This document shows, in pieces, positions 40,612 through 52,865 of a stretch of 64,000 nucleotides of DNA. Source of the DNA: Pantoea sp. AS-PWVM4 (GTDB lineage Bacteria > Pseudomonadota > Gammaproteobacteria > Enterobacterales > Enterobacteriaceae); contig NZ_ASZC01000020.1 of NCBI RefSeq assembly GCF_000468095.1, forward strand, positions 1 to 64,000, read 5' to 3'. The notes under the pieces were generated by a model. That model was not told the origin of the DNA, searched no databases, and was given only the letters and a program-made list of their open reading frames with translations. Position numbers and translations under genes: made by a program. How positions within the stretch are numbered: position 1 is the first letter of the stretch; each line of letters begins with the position of its first letter.

Positions 40612-41382
40612 CTATTTAGTTTTATCGCGCAATAACAGCTGACTGGCTGCCACCAACAGCAGCGACAGTAGCAGCAAAATTGTCGCCAGCGCGTTCACCT
40701 CGGGCGAGACGCCGACTTTCACCATCGAGTAAATTTTCAACGGCAGAATTTCAAACGTTGGGCCGGTGACGAAGGAGGAAACCACCACATCGTCCATCGA
40801 CAGGGTAAAGCTCAACAGCCACCCGGCAGCCACCGCGGGCAGCGCCAGCGGCAGCAAAATCTTGCGCAGGATGATGATTTCACTGGCACCGAGATCCCTG
40901 GCGGCCTCCAGCATACGCACATCAAACCCTTTCAGACGTGAATACACGGTAATGACGACAAACGGCAGGCAAAAGGTGATATGCGAAAACAACAGCGACC
41001 AGAAGCCGAGTGAGATGCCCAGCAACATAAACAGCACCAGCAGCGAAATCGCCATCACAATGTCGGGTGACATCATCACCACAAACAACATGCCGCTGAC
41101 GAAAGGTTTGCCGCGAAAACGATAACGATACAGCGCGACCGCCGTCAGGGAACCGATAATCGTGGCGCAGCTGGCGGAGAGCACCCCCATCAGCAGCGAA
41201 TGTTGTGCCGCCTGGAGCAAACTATCGTTGTTGATCAGCAACCCGTACCACTGGGTACTGAATCCCTGCCAGTTGATGCCAAAGCGCGACGCATTAAACG
41301 AATTGACGATCAGGATAATGATCGGAATATAAAACCAGGCGTAAATGACGGCCATAAAGCTGCCGCGTAACCAGCGTGCCAT
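40612..41382 (-). CDS. potC: Spermidine/putrescine ABC permease PotC
   Basis: One of two permease subunits of the polyamine importer. The 256-aa protein has about six helices and the EAA loop ([22 protein letters not shown], positions about 168-190) that contacts PotA. It matches E. coli PotC closely but is a few residues shorter at the C-terminus. Its start overlaps the potB stop by one base. Confidence 0.96.
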   Translation of the reverse strand: MARWLRGSFMAVIYAWFYIPIIILIVNSFNASRFGINWQGFSTQWYGLLINNDSLLQAAQHSLLMGVLSASCATIIGSLTAVALYRYRFRGKPFVSGMLFVVMMSPDIVMAISLLVLFMLLGISLGFWSLLFSHITFCLPFVVITVYSRLKGFDVRMLEAARDLGASEIIILRKILLPLALPAVAAGWLLSFTLSMDDVVVSSFVTGPTFEILPLKIYSMVKVGVSPEVNALATILLLLSLLLVAASQLLLRDKTK

Positions 41383-42242
41383 TATTGCAGCTCCACTTTG
41401 TTATTCAGCAGTCGCGCCGCGCGCCAGTAAAACAACAGCATCAGCCCCATCAGCAGCGTCATTACGATGCTGGTGGCGGCCCCAAACGGCCAGTCACGGA
41501 TGTTAAGAAACTGGCTTTTAATCACGTTACCAATCAGCAGATTTCTGGCGCCACCCATCAAATCGGAGACGTAGAACAGACCCATTGCCGGGATCAACAC
41601 CAGCAGGCAACCGGCAACAATCCCCGGCATGGTAAGCGGCAAAATGATGCGGATAAAGCGTTGCAGCGTATTCGCGCCGAGATCCCGCGCCGCCTCAAGA
41701 CAGGAACGGTCCAGTTTTTCCAGGCTGGAGTAGAGCGGTAGCACCATAAACGGCAGCAGGATATAAATCAGCCCAAGGATCACCGCTTGCGGCGTGTACA
41801 TAATGCGAAAAGGTTCATCGATCACCCCGAGCCACAACAAAAAATCATTCAGCCAGCCGCGGGTGCTGAGAAAAATTTTCAGGCCGTAGATGCGGATCAA
41901 CGAGTTGGTCCAGAACGGCACGATCAGCAGAAACAACATCAGCGGCCGCAGGCGGGGCGACAGCCTGGTCAGGCACCAGGCGAAGGGATAACCCAGCAGC
42001 AAGCAGCAGAGGGTGGCAATCACCGCCATATTCAGCGAATGCAGCAGCACCTCGGCATATAACGGGTCGACCAGACGGCTGTAGTTACTGAGGGTAAACA
42101 CCATGCTGACGAAATGCGCATCGTCACGCGTCAGAAAGCTGGTGACAAAGATCATCAGGTTTGGCAGCAATACGAACAGCGCCAGCCAGCCGACAATCAT
42201 TGCCACAATAAAATTTTGCAGGCGATTACGCATCAGTTTCAT
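41382..42242 (-). CDS. potB: Spermidine/putrescine ABC permease PotB
   Basis: Second permease subunit. The 286-aa protein has six predicted helices, the segment [14 protein letters not shown] and the EAA loop [19 protein letters not shown]. It overlaps potA by 17 bp upstream and potC by one base downstream, an unbroken operon. Confidence 0.96.
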   Translation of the reverse strand: MKLMRNRLQNFIVAMIVGWLALFVLLPNLMIFVTSFLTRDDAHFVSMVFTLSNYSRLVDPLYAEVLLHSLNMAVIATLCCLLLGYPFAWCLTRLSPRLRPLMLFLLIVPFWTNSLIRIYGLKIFLSTRGWLNDFLLWLGVIDEPFRIMYTPQAVILGLIYILLPFMVLPLYSSLEKLDRSCLEAARDLGANTLQRFIRIILPLTMPGIVAGCLLVLIPAMGLFYVSDLMGGARNLLIGNVIKSQFLNIRDWPFGAATSIVMTLLMGLMLLFYWRAARLLNNKVELQ

Positions 42243-43350
42243 ACGGCAGCACCACCTCCCAGCTTTGCACCCAGCTCACCGCCATTTTTTGGTTTAGCGA
42301 GTGGTCAAAATCGGGATCGTCCTCATTAAAGAACTCACTCACCGTCAGCAACTTACCGTTTTCCAGTTCGACGGTAGATTCCAGCGTCATGCCTTTGTAG
42401 TTGCGTTCGCGAACATAGCCGATCAGCTGGTCGCTGGGGCTGTCGTCGGCTATCTCTTCCACACGCAAATCTTCCGGGCGCAGCAGAACATGCAATTTAT
42501 CACCCGCGACGACCGGGAAAGGGCAGTGGATCTCACATTCCCGACCTTCCACACGCGCGCGAACACAGGGTGCGTTATCACTGTTCAACACCTCGGCATC
42601 AAACACGTTGATTTCACCGATAAATCGGGCGACAAACAGATTGGCGGGTTCTTCATAAATCTCGCGGGGCGTGCCATCCTGTTCAATCCGTCCATCACGC
42701 ATCACCACGATGCGATCCGACATGGTCAGGGCTTCTTCCTGATCATGGGTGACAAAGACAAAAGTGATACCCAGCTTACGCTGCAACGCTTTCAGTTCGT
42801 TTTGCATCTGCTTACGCAGTTTGTAATCCAGTGCCGACAACGACTCGTCAAGCAGCAAGACTTTTGGCCGATTCACCACCGCACGGGCGATTGCCACGCG
42901 CTGCTGTTGGCCGCCAGAGAGCTGCTGAGGGCGACGCTGCGCAAAACTTTCCAGCTGCACCATCGCCAGCGCCTCGTTGACGCGCCGGGTTATCTCATCC
43001 GTCGGGGTTTTCTGCATCCGCAGGCCAAAAGCGACGTTCTCAAATACTGACATATGCGGAAACAGCGCATAGCTCTGAAACACGGTGTTGATATGGCGGT
43101 GCTCGGCGGGCGTGTCGGTGATATCGTTGTCATCAAGGATGATGCGACCGTTATCGGCCTCTTCCAGTCCGGCAATCAGACGCAGGATCGTGGTTTTGCC
43201 ACAGCCGGAGGGACCCAGCAGGGTGATAAATTCGCCGTGGCGGATAGTCAGCTGAAAGTCGGAGATGATGGATTTACCATCGAAAGCTTTACTGATGCCA
43301 GAAAGCGTAACCAGCGCTTGTTGCGCGCGTGTTTGCGTCATTTTAGTCAC
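42226..43350 (-). CDS. potA: Spermidine/putrescine ABC ATPase PotA
   Basis: Energises polyamine uptake. The 374-aa protein has Walker [11 protein letters not shown]-loop [13 protein letters not shown], signature LSGGQQQR, Walker [13 protein letters not shown] and the C-terminal TOBE-type regulatory domain ([22 protein letters not shown]). It is first gene of potABCD, divergent from pepT. Two possible starts (43350 and 43341) exist; neither has a strong ribosome-binding site. Confidence 0.95.
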   Translation of the reverse strand: MTKMTQTRAQQALVTLSGISKAFDGKSIISDFQLTIRHGEFITLLGPSGCGKTTILRLIAGLEEADNGRIILDDNDITDTPAEHRHINTVFQSYALFPHMSVFENVAFGLRMQKTPTDEITRRVNEALAMVQLESFAQRRPQQLSGGQQQRVAIARAVVNRPKVLLLDESLSALDYKLRKQMQNELKALQRKLGITFVFVTHDQEEALTMSDRIVVMRDGRIEQDGTPREIYEEPANLFVARFIGEINVFDAEVLNSDNAPCVRARVEGRECEIHCPFPVVAGDKLHVLLRPEDLRVEEIADDSPSDQLIGYVRERNYKGMTLESTVELENGKLLTVSEFFNEDDPDFDHSLNQKMAVSWVQSWEVVLPYETDA

Positions 43351-43534
43351 TCAGTCTGAAAATGATCTGATTACAGCATAGTCGTTGGTAACGGCCTGCC
43401 GTGATGAAGGGCGGGATAATACCTGAAAAAAGCACCAATGCCATGTTTCAGCGAGGAATTACCTTGAAAAGTCTGAAAAAAATCGGAGTATGCTGTACGG
43501 ACACTCGCTGGCAGGGAAGTCATCTTTCTTTATT

Positions 43535-43555
43535 TGATGATTAAGCAAATCATCA
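43535..43555. promoter_or_regulatory. Inverted repeat in the potA-pepT divergent region
   Basis: TGATGATT (43535-43542) and AATCATCA (43548-43555) are perfect inverse copies 5 bases apart. They lie midway in the 297-bp gap between the divergent genes potA and pepT, so this may be an operator for either. No other gene is visible in 43351-43647. Confidence 0.4.
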
Positions 43556-43647
43556 GGACAGGACTAACCTGATGGATAATGATTTGACGCAACATCGCGT
43601 CACCAGCGACCTATGATAATAATGCAGGTTCTTTAGAGGGATGACCG

Positions 43648-44874
43648 ATGGATCAATTACTTGAGCGCTTTCTCAGTTATGTGGCGGTAGAAACCCAATC
43701 AAAACCGCAGGCACGACAGGTGCCAAGCAGCGAAGGGCAGTGGACGCTGGCACGTCAGTTACAGGAAGAACTGCTGGCTCTGGGTTTTGTTGATGTGACT
43801 TTAAGCGACCATTGCTGCGTGATGGGCACCTTACCGGCGAATGTTGACTGGCCGACCCCGGTGATTGGCTTTATCTCGCATATGGACACCTCGCCGGATT
43901 TCACCGCGAAGAATGTCAATCCGCAGATTATTGAAAACTACCGTGGCGGGGATATTGCCCTCGGCAATGGGGACGAAATTCTTTCGCCGGTGATGTTCCC
44001 GATATTGCATAAATTGATTGGTCATACGCTGGTTACCACCGACGGTAAAACCCTGCTGGGTGCCGATGATAAGGCCGGGGTGGCGGAAATTATGACGGCG
44101 ATGGCGCGCCTTGCCAAAGGGGATATCCCGCACGGTGCGATTCGTGTCGCCTTTACGCCGGATGAAGAGATTGGTCGTGGTACGTCGTACTTCGACATCG
44201 AGAATTTTGCCGCCGACTGGGCTTATACCGTTGATGGTAGCGACCTCGGCGAATTCGAATTCGAGAACTTTAATGCCGCGTCAGCCGTGGTGAAAATCGT
44301 CGGTAACAATGTTCATCCCGGCACCGCGAAAGGCGTGATGGTGAATGCGCTGGAGCTGGCGATGCGTTTCCATGCTGAGGTTCCGGCGCAGGAGAAACCC
44401 CAGTTTACCGAAGGTTATGAAGGTTTCTATCATCTGCACAACATCAAAGGCACGGTAGAACATGCCGAGATGCAATACATCATCCGTGACTTTGACGCCG
44501 ACAACTACGCGAAACGTAAACAGCTGCTGGAAGAGATTGGCCGTCGGGTCAGCAAGGGATTACACGGCGAGTGTTCAGTAAAAGTCGAGATCAGCGACAG
44601 CTATCGCAATATGCGGGAGAAGGTCGAGCCACACCCGCATATTATCGAGCTGGCGTTGCAGGCGATGCGTGATTGCGGCATCGAGCCAAACGTGAAACCG
44701 ATTCGCGGCGGTACTGACGGTTCAGCGTTGTCGTGGAAAGGTTTACCGTGCCCGAATCTGTTTACCGGTGGCTACAACTATCACGGCAAACATGAGTTTG
44801 CTTCACTCAACGTGATGGCCCAGGCGGTGGATGTGATTGTGCGCCTTGCAGCGCTGGTGGCAGAGAAGAAATAA
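43648..44874 (+). CDS. pepT: Peptidase T (tripeptidase)
   Basis: Zinc aminopeptidase specific for tripeptides. The 408-aa M20 protein equals E. coli PepT in length and shows [10 protein letters not shown] (metal His78, Asp80), [13 protein letters not shown], the catalytic Glu in [10 protein letters not shown] and [21 protein letters not shown] precedes the ATG. A very stable hairpin follows. Confidence 0.97.
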   Translation: MDQLLERFLSYVAVETQSKPQARQVPSSEGQWTLARQLQEELLALGFVDVTLSDHCCVMGTLPANVDWPTPVIGFISHMDTSPDFTAKNVNPQIIENYRGGDIALGNGDEILSPVMFPILHKLIGHTLVTTDGKTLLGADDKAGVAEIMTAMARLAKGDIPHGAIRVAFTPDEEIGRGTSYFDIENFAADWAYTVDGSDLGEFEFENFNAASAVVKIVGNNVHPGTAKGVMVNALELAMRFHAEVPAQEKPQFTEGYEGFYHLHNIKGTVEHAEMQYIIRDFDADNYAKRKQLLEEIGRRVSKGLHGECSVKVEISDSYRNMREKVEPHPHIIELALQAMRDCGIEPNVKPIRGGTDGSALSWKGLPCPNLFTGGYNYHGKHEFASLNVMAQAVDVIVRLAALVAEKK

Positions 44875-44877
44875 CGT

Positions 44878-44908
44878 CCGTCACGGCGCGTTTATCGCGC
44901 CGTGACGG
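44878..44908. terminator. pepT / roxA convergent terminator
   Basis: CCGTCACGGCGCG (44878-44890) and its exact inverse (44896-44908) form a 13-bp stem around TTTAT. It sits between the convergent pepT and roxA genes. The flanking T-tract is weak. Confidence 0.7.
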
Positions 44909-44925
44909 TTCAGTGCATACTGTTG

Positions 44926-46047
44926 TTAGTCCGCGAAGAACCAGTAGCCACTGTTGACCAGTGCAGCGAGCTGCGCCAGCAGCGACGGGTCATCCAACGC
45001 AGTACCAAAATCTTCCAGCGTCAGCACCTGACGATTGGCCAGCGCCGCCAGCACTTCCGGGTGGCTACAACCCACGCTTTCACCATTAACGAACACCACA
45101 TCACCCAGCGTCAACACACGCAGACCGCCAAGACGGGTCAGGGCGTCCCCCTGTTGCAGGGCATCGTAGATCTCATCTGGCTGATATGGTGGCTCAGGTG
45201 GCGCGATATCCAGTTCGTGACGTGACTGGGAAATAAATTCGCCAAACCACTGGTTAAATTGTTCCGGCTGATTGATCACATCCAACATCGCCGCACGGAT
45301 GCCTTCCACTTCTGACGGCAGGATTTGCGACGGACAATCACGCGTTGGGACATCGGGATCGCTATAACGATAGCTGCCCAGCTCATGCGCCAGCACATAG
45401 TCGGCAAAACCGCTGATCAGTTCACGGCCACTGGGGGCACGGAAGCCTACCGAGTAGTTTAGCGCGTTTTCCAGCGAGTAACCTTCGTGCGGGAATCCCG
45501 GCGGAATATAGAGAATATCGCCCGGTTCCATCTCTTCATCAATGATGGCATCAAAGGGTTCCACCTGGAGCAGGTCCGGGTGCGGGCAATGCTGTTTCAT
45601 CGGCACTTTCTCGCCAACGCGCCAGCGACGACGTCCGGTGCCCTGAATAATAAACACATCATACTGGTCGAAATGGGGACCTACGCCGCCGCCCGGCACG
45701 GCAAAGGAGATCATCAGATCGTCAATGCGCCAGTCGGGCAAGAAGCGGAACGGACGCATCAGCGCCGCAGAAGGCTCGTGCCAGTGGTTCACCGCCTGCA
45801 CCAGCAGCGACCAGTTGTTTTCGCCGAGATGATCGTAACTTTCAAACGGACCGTGGCTTACCTGCCATTTGCCGTTGTTGTGGCTCACCAGGCGGCTATC
45901 CACCTCGTTTTCCATTGCCAGACCGGCCAGCTCATCAGGAGAAATAGGGTCAATAAAGTTTTTAAAACCACGTTTGAGCACCACCGGGCGTTTTTGCCAG
46001 TAGCGCTGAATAAAATCGGGCCAGTTAAGATCGAGCTGATAATCCAT
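44926..46047 (-). CDS. roxA: Ribosomal protein uL16 3-hydroxylase RoxA (YcfD)
   Basis: JmjC-type 2-oxoglutarate/Fe(II) oxygenase that hydroxylates an arginine of ribosomal protein L16. The 373-aa protein has the iron triad His125, Asp127 (VGPHFDQYDVF) and His187 (GFPHEGYSLENAL), all at E. coli positions, and an all-beta/winged C-terminal part. It lies 57 bp downstream of phoQ on the same strand, as in E. coli. Confidence 0.95.
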   Translation of the reverse strand: MDYQLDLNWPDFIQRYWQKRPVVLKRGFKNFIDPISPDELAGLAMENEVDSRLVSHNNGKWQVSHGPFESYDHLGENNWSLLVQAVNHWHEPSAALMRPFRFLPDWRIDDLMISFAVPGGGVGPHFDQYDVFIIQGTGRRRWRVGEKVPMKQHCPHPDLLQVEPFDAIIDEEMEPGDILYIPPGFPHEGYSLENALNYSVGFRAPSGRELISGFADYVLAHELGSYRYSDPDVPTRDCPSQILPSEVEGIRAAMLDVINQPEQFNQWFGEFISQSRHELDIAPPEPPYQPDEIYDALQQGDALTRLGGLRVLTLGDVVFVNGESVGCSHPEVLAALANRQVLTLEDFGTALDDPSLLAQLAALVNSGYWFFAD

Positions 46048-46104
46048 AGAAGGGTTCCGGTTAGGGCCATGAATGCCTGCAAGTATAACAGCCCGCGTGC
46101 CGTT

Positions 46105-47565
46105 CTACTCACGACGATGTTCAACTTCCTGACGTTGGAAGATGACTTCCATACGGGCACCGCCCAGCGGGCTGGTGGTGGCGATAACCTGACCGGCATA
46201 TTGTTCCAGAATGTCGCGCACCACCGCCAAACCCAGGCCCTGGCCGGGACGCAGCGTATCGGCGCGCTGCCCGCGTACAAAGATCAAATCCCGCTTGCTT
46301 TCGGGAATGCCGGGACCATCGTCGTCGATATACAGATGCAGGGCTTTGTCTGTCTGGCGCGCGGTGACCTCAATAAACTCCAGGCAATATTTGCAGGCGT
46401 TATCCAGTACGTTGCCCAGCACTTCCATGAAATCGTTTTGGTCACCGATAAAGGTCAGCTCAGGGGAGATATCGAGGGTGATTTCCACCCCTTTGCGTTG
46501 ATAAACCTTGTTTAACGCCGAGCACAGGCTGTCGAGCAACGCGGAGACGGAATGGAGGTCGCGCTGCAACGGGTTATGGTCGGCCTGCATGGTGGCACGA
46601 TGCAGGTAATAACCAATTTGCTGCGAGATACGGCTGATTTGTTCCAGCATCACCGGTTCGGCTTGTTCCACCGTCAGCTCTTTGCCGCTGCGTAGTGAAC
46701 GCAGCGTACTCTGCAACACCGCCAGCGGGGTTTTCAGGCTGTGGGTGAGATCGGACAGTGTAGTGCGATAGCGCGTATAACGCTGTCGTTCGTTGGAAAG
46801 CAGCAAATTCAGGTTGCGAACCAGGCTCTTCAGTTCCTGCGGAGGATTATCATCGAGGTTTTCACGCTGGCTGGTTTCCAGCTCGCGTACCTGAGAAGTG
46901 AGATCGCCAATGGGACGCAGGCTCCAGTGCGCGGCCAGCCATAGCAATGGGATCACCAACAGCAGATTCGCGGCCAGCACATAGCTAAACCATGACCACA
47001 CCACATCCGAATGTTGCAGTTCCTGCGGGATCGAATCGACTACCACAATCGTCAGCGCCGGTAAGTTGGTGGTGGCATCGTAGCGATTGACGGCAACCGA
47101 GTGGGTAAAGGTGTCGTTGCTGTCGGTATCCCAGGCGTGTAACTGCCTCTGCGCCACCGGGTTATTCCCCATCGCCGCCAGGCTGGTACGATTGCTGGTA
47201 TCAATTTCGTAAAAATCTGGTTTGAGTAACCACTCGCGCTGAATTTTCTTGCGAATCTCCGGGACATCGCGCTGTTGCCACAGCAATTTGCCGTGTTCAT
47301 CGTAGATAAAAACCAGCGTCGGGAAATTCAGCGTCATGCGCTCCGGCTGAGCAATGGTGAGTTTGTTGTCCTGCCATTGGGCGAGGGTAAAAAACAGGTT
47401 GCTCTCGCCTCGCATCACGCGGTAGGTGTTCTTATCAAAACTCACCACATAACCCACCACGGCAACCATGCCGTAGGAGAGCGACAGAAACAACACAATG
47501 GCTGCCGTCGCCAGCAAAAAGCGGGCGCGCAGTGAGAAGGGACGCAGACGACGCAACCAGTTCAT
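46105..47565 (-). CDS. phoQ: Sensor histidine kinase PhoQ
   Basis: Senses low Mg2+, acid and cationic antimicrobial peptides, and phosphorylates PhoP. The 486-aa protein has two transmembrane helices (about 15-40 and 190-212), a periplasmic sensor, HAMP, DHp with His275 in [14 protein letters not shown], and an ATPase domain with [10 protein letters not shown] and DDGPGIP. The periplasmic acidic patch that is EDDDDAE in E. coli reads WDTDSND here, so several acidic residues are missing. It is 3 bp after phoP. Confidence 0.96.
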   Translation of the reverse strand: MNWLRRLRPFSLRARFLLATAAIVLFLSLSYGMVAVVGYVVSFDKNTYRVMRGESNLFFTLAQWQDNKLTIAQPERMTLNFPTLVFIYDEHGKLLWQQRDVPEIRKKIQREWLLKPDFYEIDTSNRTSLAAMGNNPVAQRQLHAWDTDSNDTFTHSVAVNRYDATTNLPALTIVVVDSIPQELQHSDVVWSWFSYVLAANLLLVIPLLWLAAHWSLRPIGDLTSQVRELETSQRENLDDNPPQELKSLVRNLNLLLSNERQRYTRYRTTLSDLTHSLKTPLAVLQSTLRSLRSGKELTVEQAEPVMLEQISRISQQIGYYLHRATMQADHNPLQRDLHSVSALLDSLCSALNKVYQRKGVEITLDISPELTFIGDQNDFMEVLGNVLDNACKYCLEFIEVTARQTDKALHLYIDDDGPGIPESKRDLIFVRGQRADTLRPGQGLGLAVVRDILEQYAGQVIATTSPLGGARMEVIFQRQEVEHRRE

Positions 47566-47568
47566 TTA

Positions 47569-48237
47569 TCAGAGATCGAAGCGATAGCCCTGGCCGCGTA
47601 CGGTGTTAATCACTTCCGTCGGATAGAGCGCGAGAATTTTTTTACGCAGACGCCCCATCAGCACATCAATGGTATGACTTTCACGCAGTTCGGCGTCGGG
47701 ATAAAGCTGCAACATCAGCGAATCTTTGCTGACCACTTTACCGGCATTGCGGATCAGGGTTTCCACGATAGTGTATTCAAACGCCGTCAGTTTGACCTGT
47801 TCTTCATTGATGGTCAGCTCGCGACGCGAGAGGTCAACCTGAAACGGAGGCATCGAGATAATCTGGGAAGCATGGCCGCTGTTACGACGCATCAGCGCCT
47901 GCAAACGTGCTGCCACTTCTTCGATATGGAAAGGTTTGGTGACATAGTCGTCGGCACCGGCTTCCAGCGCCTCCACTTTTGCCTGCCAGCCTTCACGCGC
48001 GGTCAGCACCAGAATCGGTTGGCGAATGGCATCACCACGCCAGCGGCGGATCAGTGACATACCGTCTTCGCCCGGCAGGCCGAGATCGACCAGCGCAATA
48101 TCCGGCACATGCTCCTGGAGAAAATAATCGGCTTCTTTCGCATCTTCTGCGGCATCCACCTGATGGCCCATTTCGCGCAATTGCACGGCGAGATGATGAC
48201 GCAGCAGCGCATTATCTTCCACAACCAGAACACGCAT
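47569..48237 (-). CDS. phoP: Response regulator PhoP
   Basis: OmpR-type transcription factor of the Mg2+/antimicrobial-peptide response. The 222-aa protein has the receiver domain with phospho-acceptor Asp51 ([11 protein letters not shown]), Lys in [15 protein letters not shown], and a winged-helix domain with [15 protein letters not shown] and [11 protein letters not shown] PhoP-type box precedes its promoter, implying autoregulation. Confidence 0.97.
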   Translation of the reverse strand: MRVLVVEDNALLRHHLAVQLREMGHQVDAAEDAKEADYFLQEHVPDIALVDLGLPGEDGMSLIRRWRGDAIRQPILVLTAREGWQAKVEALEAGADDYVTKPFHIEEVAARLQALMRRNSGHASQIISMPPFQVDLSRRELTINEEQVKLTAFEYTIVETLIRNAGKVVSKDSLMLQLYPDAELRESHTIDVLMGRLRKKILALYPTEVINTVRGQGYRFDL

Positions 48238-48272
48238 AGCATTTCCTTACTTTCAACACATTGATGGAGAAA

Positions 48273-48307
48273 AGTATATGCCAGGTCAGCTAAACCGCAG
48301 ATTAACG
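48273..48307 (-). promoter_or_regulatory. PhoP-boxed promoter of phoPQ
   Basis: On the minus strand CGTTAA-TCTGC-GGTTTA is followed 12 nt later by the -10 hexamer TATACT. This is the spacing of PhoP-activated class I promoters ((T/G)GTTTA-N5-(T/G)GTTTA, 12 nt, -10). The first hexamer deviates at two positions. Confidence 0.65.
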
Positions 48308-48331
48308 CAGGCGAGCCGCGGCGCGCCTGCG
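48306..48331 (-). terminator. Possible purB terminator hairpin
   Basis: CGCAGGCG and CGCCTGCG pair perfectly 10 bases past the purB stop. The T-tract is poor, and its edge touches the PhoP box. Confidence 0.4.
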
Positions 48332-48341
48332 TGGGTGGCGA

Positions 48342-49760
<1,419 letters not shown>

Positions 49761-50402
49761 TTAATACGCCGTTCCCAGCCGGGATAAAATGGTTTTTGCC
49801 TCACTCAGCAAACGCTGACGCGAGAACATCAGTTGCAGGCGGCCACCACCGACCTGCTGCCATAATACGGCAGAACGGATACCCGCCAGCAGCGCGGCGC
49901 GCACGCGGCCCTGAATCTGTGAGCTTTGCAGCACCTGTGGGGAGCCGGTCACCTGAATACGTGGGCCAAGTGGGCTAATCACATCGACATAAATCGCTGC
50001 CATCGCGCTGGTGATGGTGTCGGATTCCAGTTCATAGTGCGCCAGTTGGCGATCCAACTGGCTGATGCGCTGGGCCAGGGTGTTCAATGCCTGTTTGTTC
50101 CCGTGCAGTTTGCGCTCCAGTACCATCAGGCTCAGGGTGTAACGCGTCAATTCTGCACCGGCACCCTGGCGGCTGCTGCTGTTCAGCACCGCCATTAGCG
50201 TCTCCAGCCCGAGCCGCAGGTTGGCCTCATCATTGCCATACACCGCCAGCGTTGAGCCGGGATTGAGATCAAGCAGGCTGCGCAGTGACACGCTCAGCGC
50301 GTCATTATTACAGGTACCCTGATGCGCCAGCTGCTGCACCAGATGCGCAGCCTGGCAGACGCCCGCCAGTGCCAGCGTTATCTCATAATAGTTCTTAGCC
50401 AC
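49761..50402 (-). CDS. hflD: High-frequency lysogenisation protein HflD
   Basis: Peripheral inner-membrane protein that in E. coli antagonises phage lambda CII; its cellular role is unclear. Starting at GTG 50402, with CAGGAG 6 nt upstream, the 213-aa protein begins (M)[28 protein letters not shown] and contains [23 protein letters not shown] and [18 protein letters not shown]. It has the same length as E. coli HflD. A longer open frame runs into mnmA and is rejected. It lies in the conserved mnmA-hflD-purB order. Confidence 0.94.
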   Translation of the reverse strand: MAKNYYEITLALAGVCQAAHLVQQLAHQGTCNNDALSVSLRSLLDLNPGSTLAVYGNDEANLRLGLETLMAVLNSSSRQGAGAELTRYTLSLMVLERKLHGNKQALNTLAQRISQLDRQLAHYELESDTITSAMAAIYVDVISPLGPRIQVTGSPQVLQSSQIQGRVRAALLAGIRSAVLWQQVGGGRLQLMFSRQRLLSEAKTILSRLGTAY

Positions 50403-50436
50403 GGTTACTCCTGTATACGCGTCGGCAGCGCCGACC

Positions 50437-51549
50437 TTAGGCCGCTGCCCAGGGCAGACGCTGTTCAATAATGCCGCCACCCAGGCAAACGTCACCGAGG
50501 TAAAACACGGCAGACTGGCCCGGCGTGACAGCCGCAACCGGCTCATCAAAACGCACTTCAATACGGTCATCGCTGTGCGGGATAATTTCGCACGGGATAT
50601 CGGTCTGGCGGTAACGGGTTTTCACCGTACAACGCAGCGGCGCGGTAATCGGCTGACGATCCACCCAATGCAACTGCTGGGCAATCAGCCCCACGGACAT
50701 TAAACGCGGATGATCACCACCCTGCGCCACAATCAGACGGTTACGGGCGACGTCTTTATCGACCACGTACCAGGGATCGTCATTGCTTTCTTTACGACCA
50801 CCAATGCCCAATCCTTTGCGCTGGCCCAGGGTGTGGTACATCAGGCCCTGATGCTCACCGACGATTTCGCCGTCAACGGTTTCAATCTCGCCCGGTTGAG
50901 CCGGGAGATAGCGACCAAGGAAATCGCGGAATTTGCGTTCGCCAATAAAGCAGATGCCGGTGGAATCTTTTTTCTTTGCGGTGATCAGATCAAGCTGCTC
51001 GGCAATGCGACGCACTTCCGGTTTTTCCAGCTCACCCACCGGGAACAGGCTTTGCGCAACCTGCTCATGGCTCAGGGTGTACAGGAAGTAACTCTGATCT
51101 TTGTTGCCGTCGAGGCCGCGCAGCAGGCGGCTTTGGCCGTCAACATCCTGACGACGCACGTAGTGGCCGGTCGCGATAAAGTCAGCACCGAGATCTTCAG
51201 CGGCGAATTCGAGAAACGCTTTAAATTTGATCTCTTTGTTACAGAGAATATCGGGGTTCGGCGTACGACCAGCTTTGTACTCTTCGAGGAAATGCTCAAA
51301 AACATTGTCCCAGTACTCGGCGGCAAAGTTAACTTTGTGCAATTTGATACCGAGTTTGTCACATACGGCCTGCGCATCAGCCAGGTCGTCAGCGGCAGTG
51401 CAATACTCCTCGCCGTCGTCTTCCTCCCAGTTCTTCATGAACAGGCCCTCGACCTGATAGCCCTGCTGTTGCAGTAACCAGGCGGAAACGGAAGAATCGA
51501 CGCCGCCGGACATACCGACGATCACTTTTTTCTGGCTGTTGTCAGACAT
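50437..51549 (-). CDS. mnmA: tRNA-specific 2-thiouridylase MnmA
   Basis: Thiolates U34 of tRNAs for Glu, Gln and Lys using sulfur relayed by the Tus system. From ATG 51549 ([20 protein letters not shown]) the 370-aa protein has the PP-loop SGGVDSS, catalytic-type cysteines in [12 protein letters not shown] and [13 protein letters not shown], and [13 protein letters not shown]. The open frame upstream to 51678 is not homologous. Confidence 0.97.
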   Translation of the reverse strand: MSDNSQKKVIVGMSGGVDSSVSAWLLQQQGYQVEGLFMKNWEEDDGEEYCTAADDLADAQAVCDKLGIKLHKVNFAAEYWDNVFEHFLEEYKAGRTPNPDILCNKEIKFKAFLEFAAEDLGADFIATGHYVRRQDVDGQSRLLRGLDGNKDQSYFLYTLSHEQVAQSLFPVGELEKPEVRRIAEQLDLITAKKKDSTGICFIGERKFRDFLGRYLPAQPGEIETVDGEIVGEHQGLMYHTLGQRKGLGIGGRKESNDDPWYVVDKDVARNRLIVAQGGDHPRLMSVGLIAQQLHWVDRQPITAPLRCTVKTRYRQTDIPCEIIPHSDDRIEVRFDEPVAAVTPGQSAVFYLGDVCLGGGIIEQRLPWAAA

Positions 51550-51587
51550 GACGCACTCTTGATTACGATAAAAACAGGCGGCGTATT

Positions 51588-52064
51588 CTAGCACGCGGAA
51601 GCCGGGTGCGCACCCTCGTGAAACGGCCACTGGAACGGAGCAACCAGTTGCAGAGGGTAGCGTGCCCCCTGTTGCCACAGCCGCACACTTTCCGCCACCA
51701 GCGGCGAACGCAGCTTATCGGCGCTGATAATCTGCTCTGGCGTCAGCCACCAGCAGCAATCGATGTCATCGTCATGTGGCGTAGTGGCGACCATTTCTGC
51801 CAGATCCAGGCCAAACAGGAACCGCACAAAAGGCGTATTATCCGGGGCGATCCACTGCTGCACACCAAGAAAATAGTCCGGCGTGGCGGTGATGCCGGTC
51901 TCTTCAAACAGCTCGCGTTGTACCGCTTCCAACAGGGTTTCATCCGCTTCCAGATGACCGGCGGGCTGATTCCAGGTAGCGCGGCCATTGACCTGTTCTT
52001 CCACCACCAGCAACTGACCTTGCGCCTGCACCAGACACGCCACCGTGACATGAGGTTTAAACAT
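51588..52064 (-). CDS. nudJ: Nudix phosphatase NudJ
   Basis: Hydrolyses nucleoside di/triphosphates and HMP-PP, a thiamine precursor. The 158-aa protein has the complete Nudix box [22 protein letters not shown]. It sits between rluE (16 bp upstream) and mnmA (38 bp downstream), matching E. coli, and has Pro/His-rich C-terminal residues beyond the usual 153-aa length. Confidence 0.94.
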   Translation of the reverse strand: MFKPHVTVACLVQAQGQLLVVEEQVNGRATWNQPAGHLEADETLLEAVQRELFEETGITATPDYFLGVQQWIAPDNTPFVRFLFGLDLAEMVATTPHDDDIDCCWWLTPEQIISADKLRSPLVAESVRLWQQGARYPLQLVAPFQWPFHEGAHPASAC

Positions 52065-52080
52065 CGATCCTCCCGGATTG

Positions 52081-52734
52081 TTAACCTGAAGTTATTGAAA
52101 ATTGTGCGCTGATATCACGCCATTCGCCCGGTGCCAGATTATCCAGCTGATGTTCCCCCAAGGCATAGCGAATCAGGCGCAGGGTAGGGAAACCTATGTG
52201 TGCCGTCATGCGTCGCACCTGACGGTTACGCCCTTCATATAAGGTGATCTTCAGCCAACTGGTGGGGATAGCTTTGCGTTCGCGAATCGGCGGCTGGCGT
52301 GGCCACAGCCATTCCGGCTCGGCGACGCGCTCGACACCTGCAGGCAGGGTGGGGCCATCATTCAGCGTCACGCCAGTGCGCAGGAGGGATAAATCTGATT
52401 CCTGCGGTTCGCCTTCCACCTGCACAAAATAGATTTTCCCGGTCCGTTTACCGGGCTGTGTTAACTGCGCCTGGAGTGCGCCATCATTGGTTAACACCAT
52501 CAGCCCTTCGCTGTCGCGATCGAGGCGGCCTGCGGCGTAGACGTCGGTGACGGGCACGAAATCCTTGAGGGTGCGGCGTCCGGCCTCATCGCTAAATTGC
52601 GGTAAAACATCGAAAGGTTTGTTAAAGAGTATGACGCGTACCGGGCCTTTGGGCCGCGTATCACGGCGGACAGGCTTACGTGCCGGGCCGCTGAATCGTT
52701 TATCCTGGTGAATTCGTTGAGAAGTTTTTCGCAT
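52081..52734 (-). CDS. rluE: 23S rRNA pseudouridine(2457) synthase RluE
   Basis: RsuA-family pseudouridine synthase acting on 23S rRNA U2457. It has a basic, disordered N-terminus, [15 protein letters not shown], the catalytic motif [18 protein letters not shown] and the C-terminal [25 protein letters not shown] place the start at ATG 52734 (217 aa, the E. coli length); a TTG at 52755 would add seven residues. It diverges from icd. Confidence 0.94.
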   Translation of the reverse strand: MRKTSQRIHQDKRFSGPARKPVRRDTRPKGPVRVILFNKPFDVLPQFSDEAGRRTLKDFVPVTDVYAAGRLDRDSEGLMVLTNDGALQAQLTQPGKRTGKIYFVQVEGEPQESDLSLLRTGVTLNDGPTLPAGVERVAEPEWLWPRQPPIRERKAIPTSWLKITLYEGRNRQVRRMTAHIGFPTLRLIRYALGEHQLDNLAPGEWRDISAQFSITSG

Positions 52735-52813
52735 GGGCTTTGCAGTCGGTGACAATCAGCGCATTATAACGCGAAACTGCGGTGATTGGCGCGGCGGAAA
52801 TATTCAAGTAGTA

Positions 52814-52842
52814 TTGACGCGCATCTTACAAATCATTAACAA
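52814..52842 (+). promoter_or_regulatory. Predicted icd promoter
   Basis: TTGACG (52814-52819), 17 nt and TAACAA (52837-52842) lie 24 bp before the icd start. The -10 is poor, so the true hexamer may differ. Confidence 0.35.
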
Positions 52843-52865
52843 AAAATCGCTCGAAGGAGAGGTTA

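Noticed and set aside
45487-46515. 342-codon open frame antisense to roxA and phoQ
   Set aside because: Covers the ends of two certain genes and shows no family pattern.
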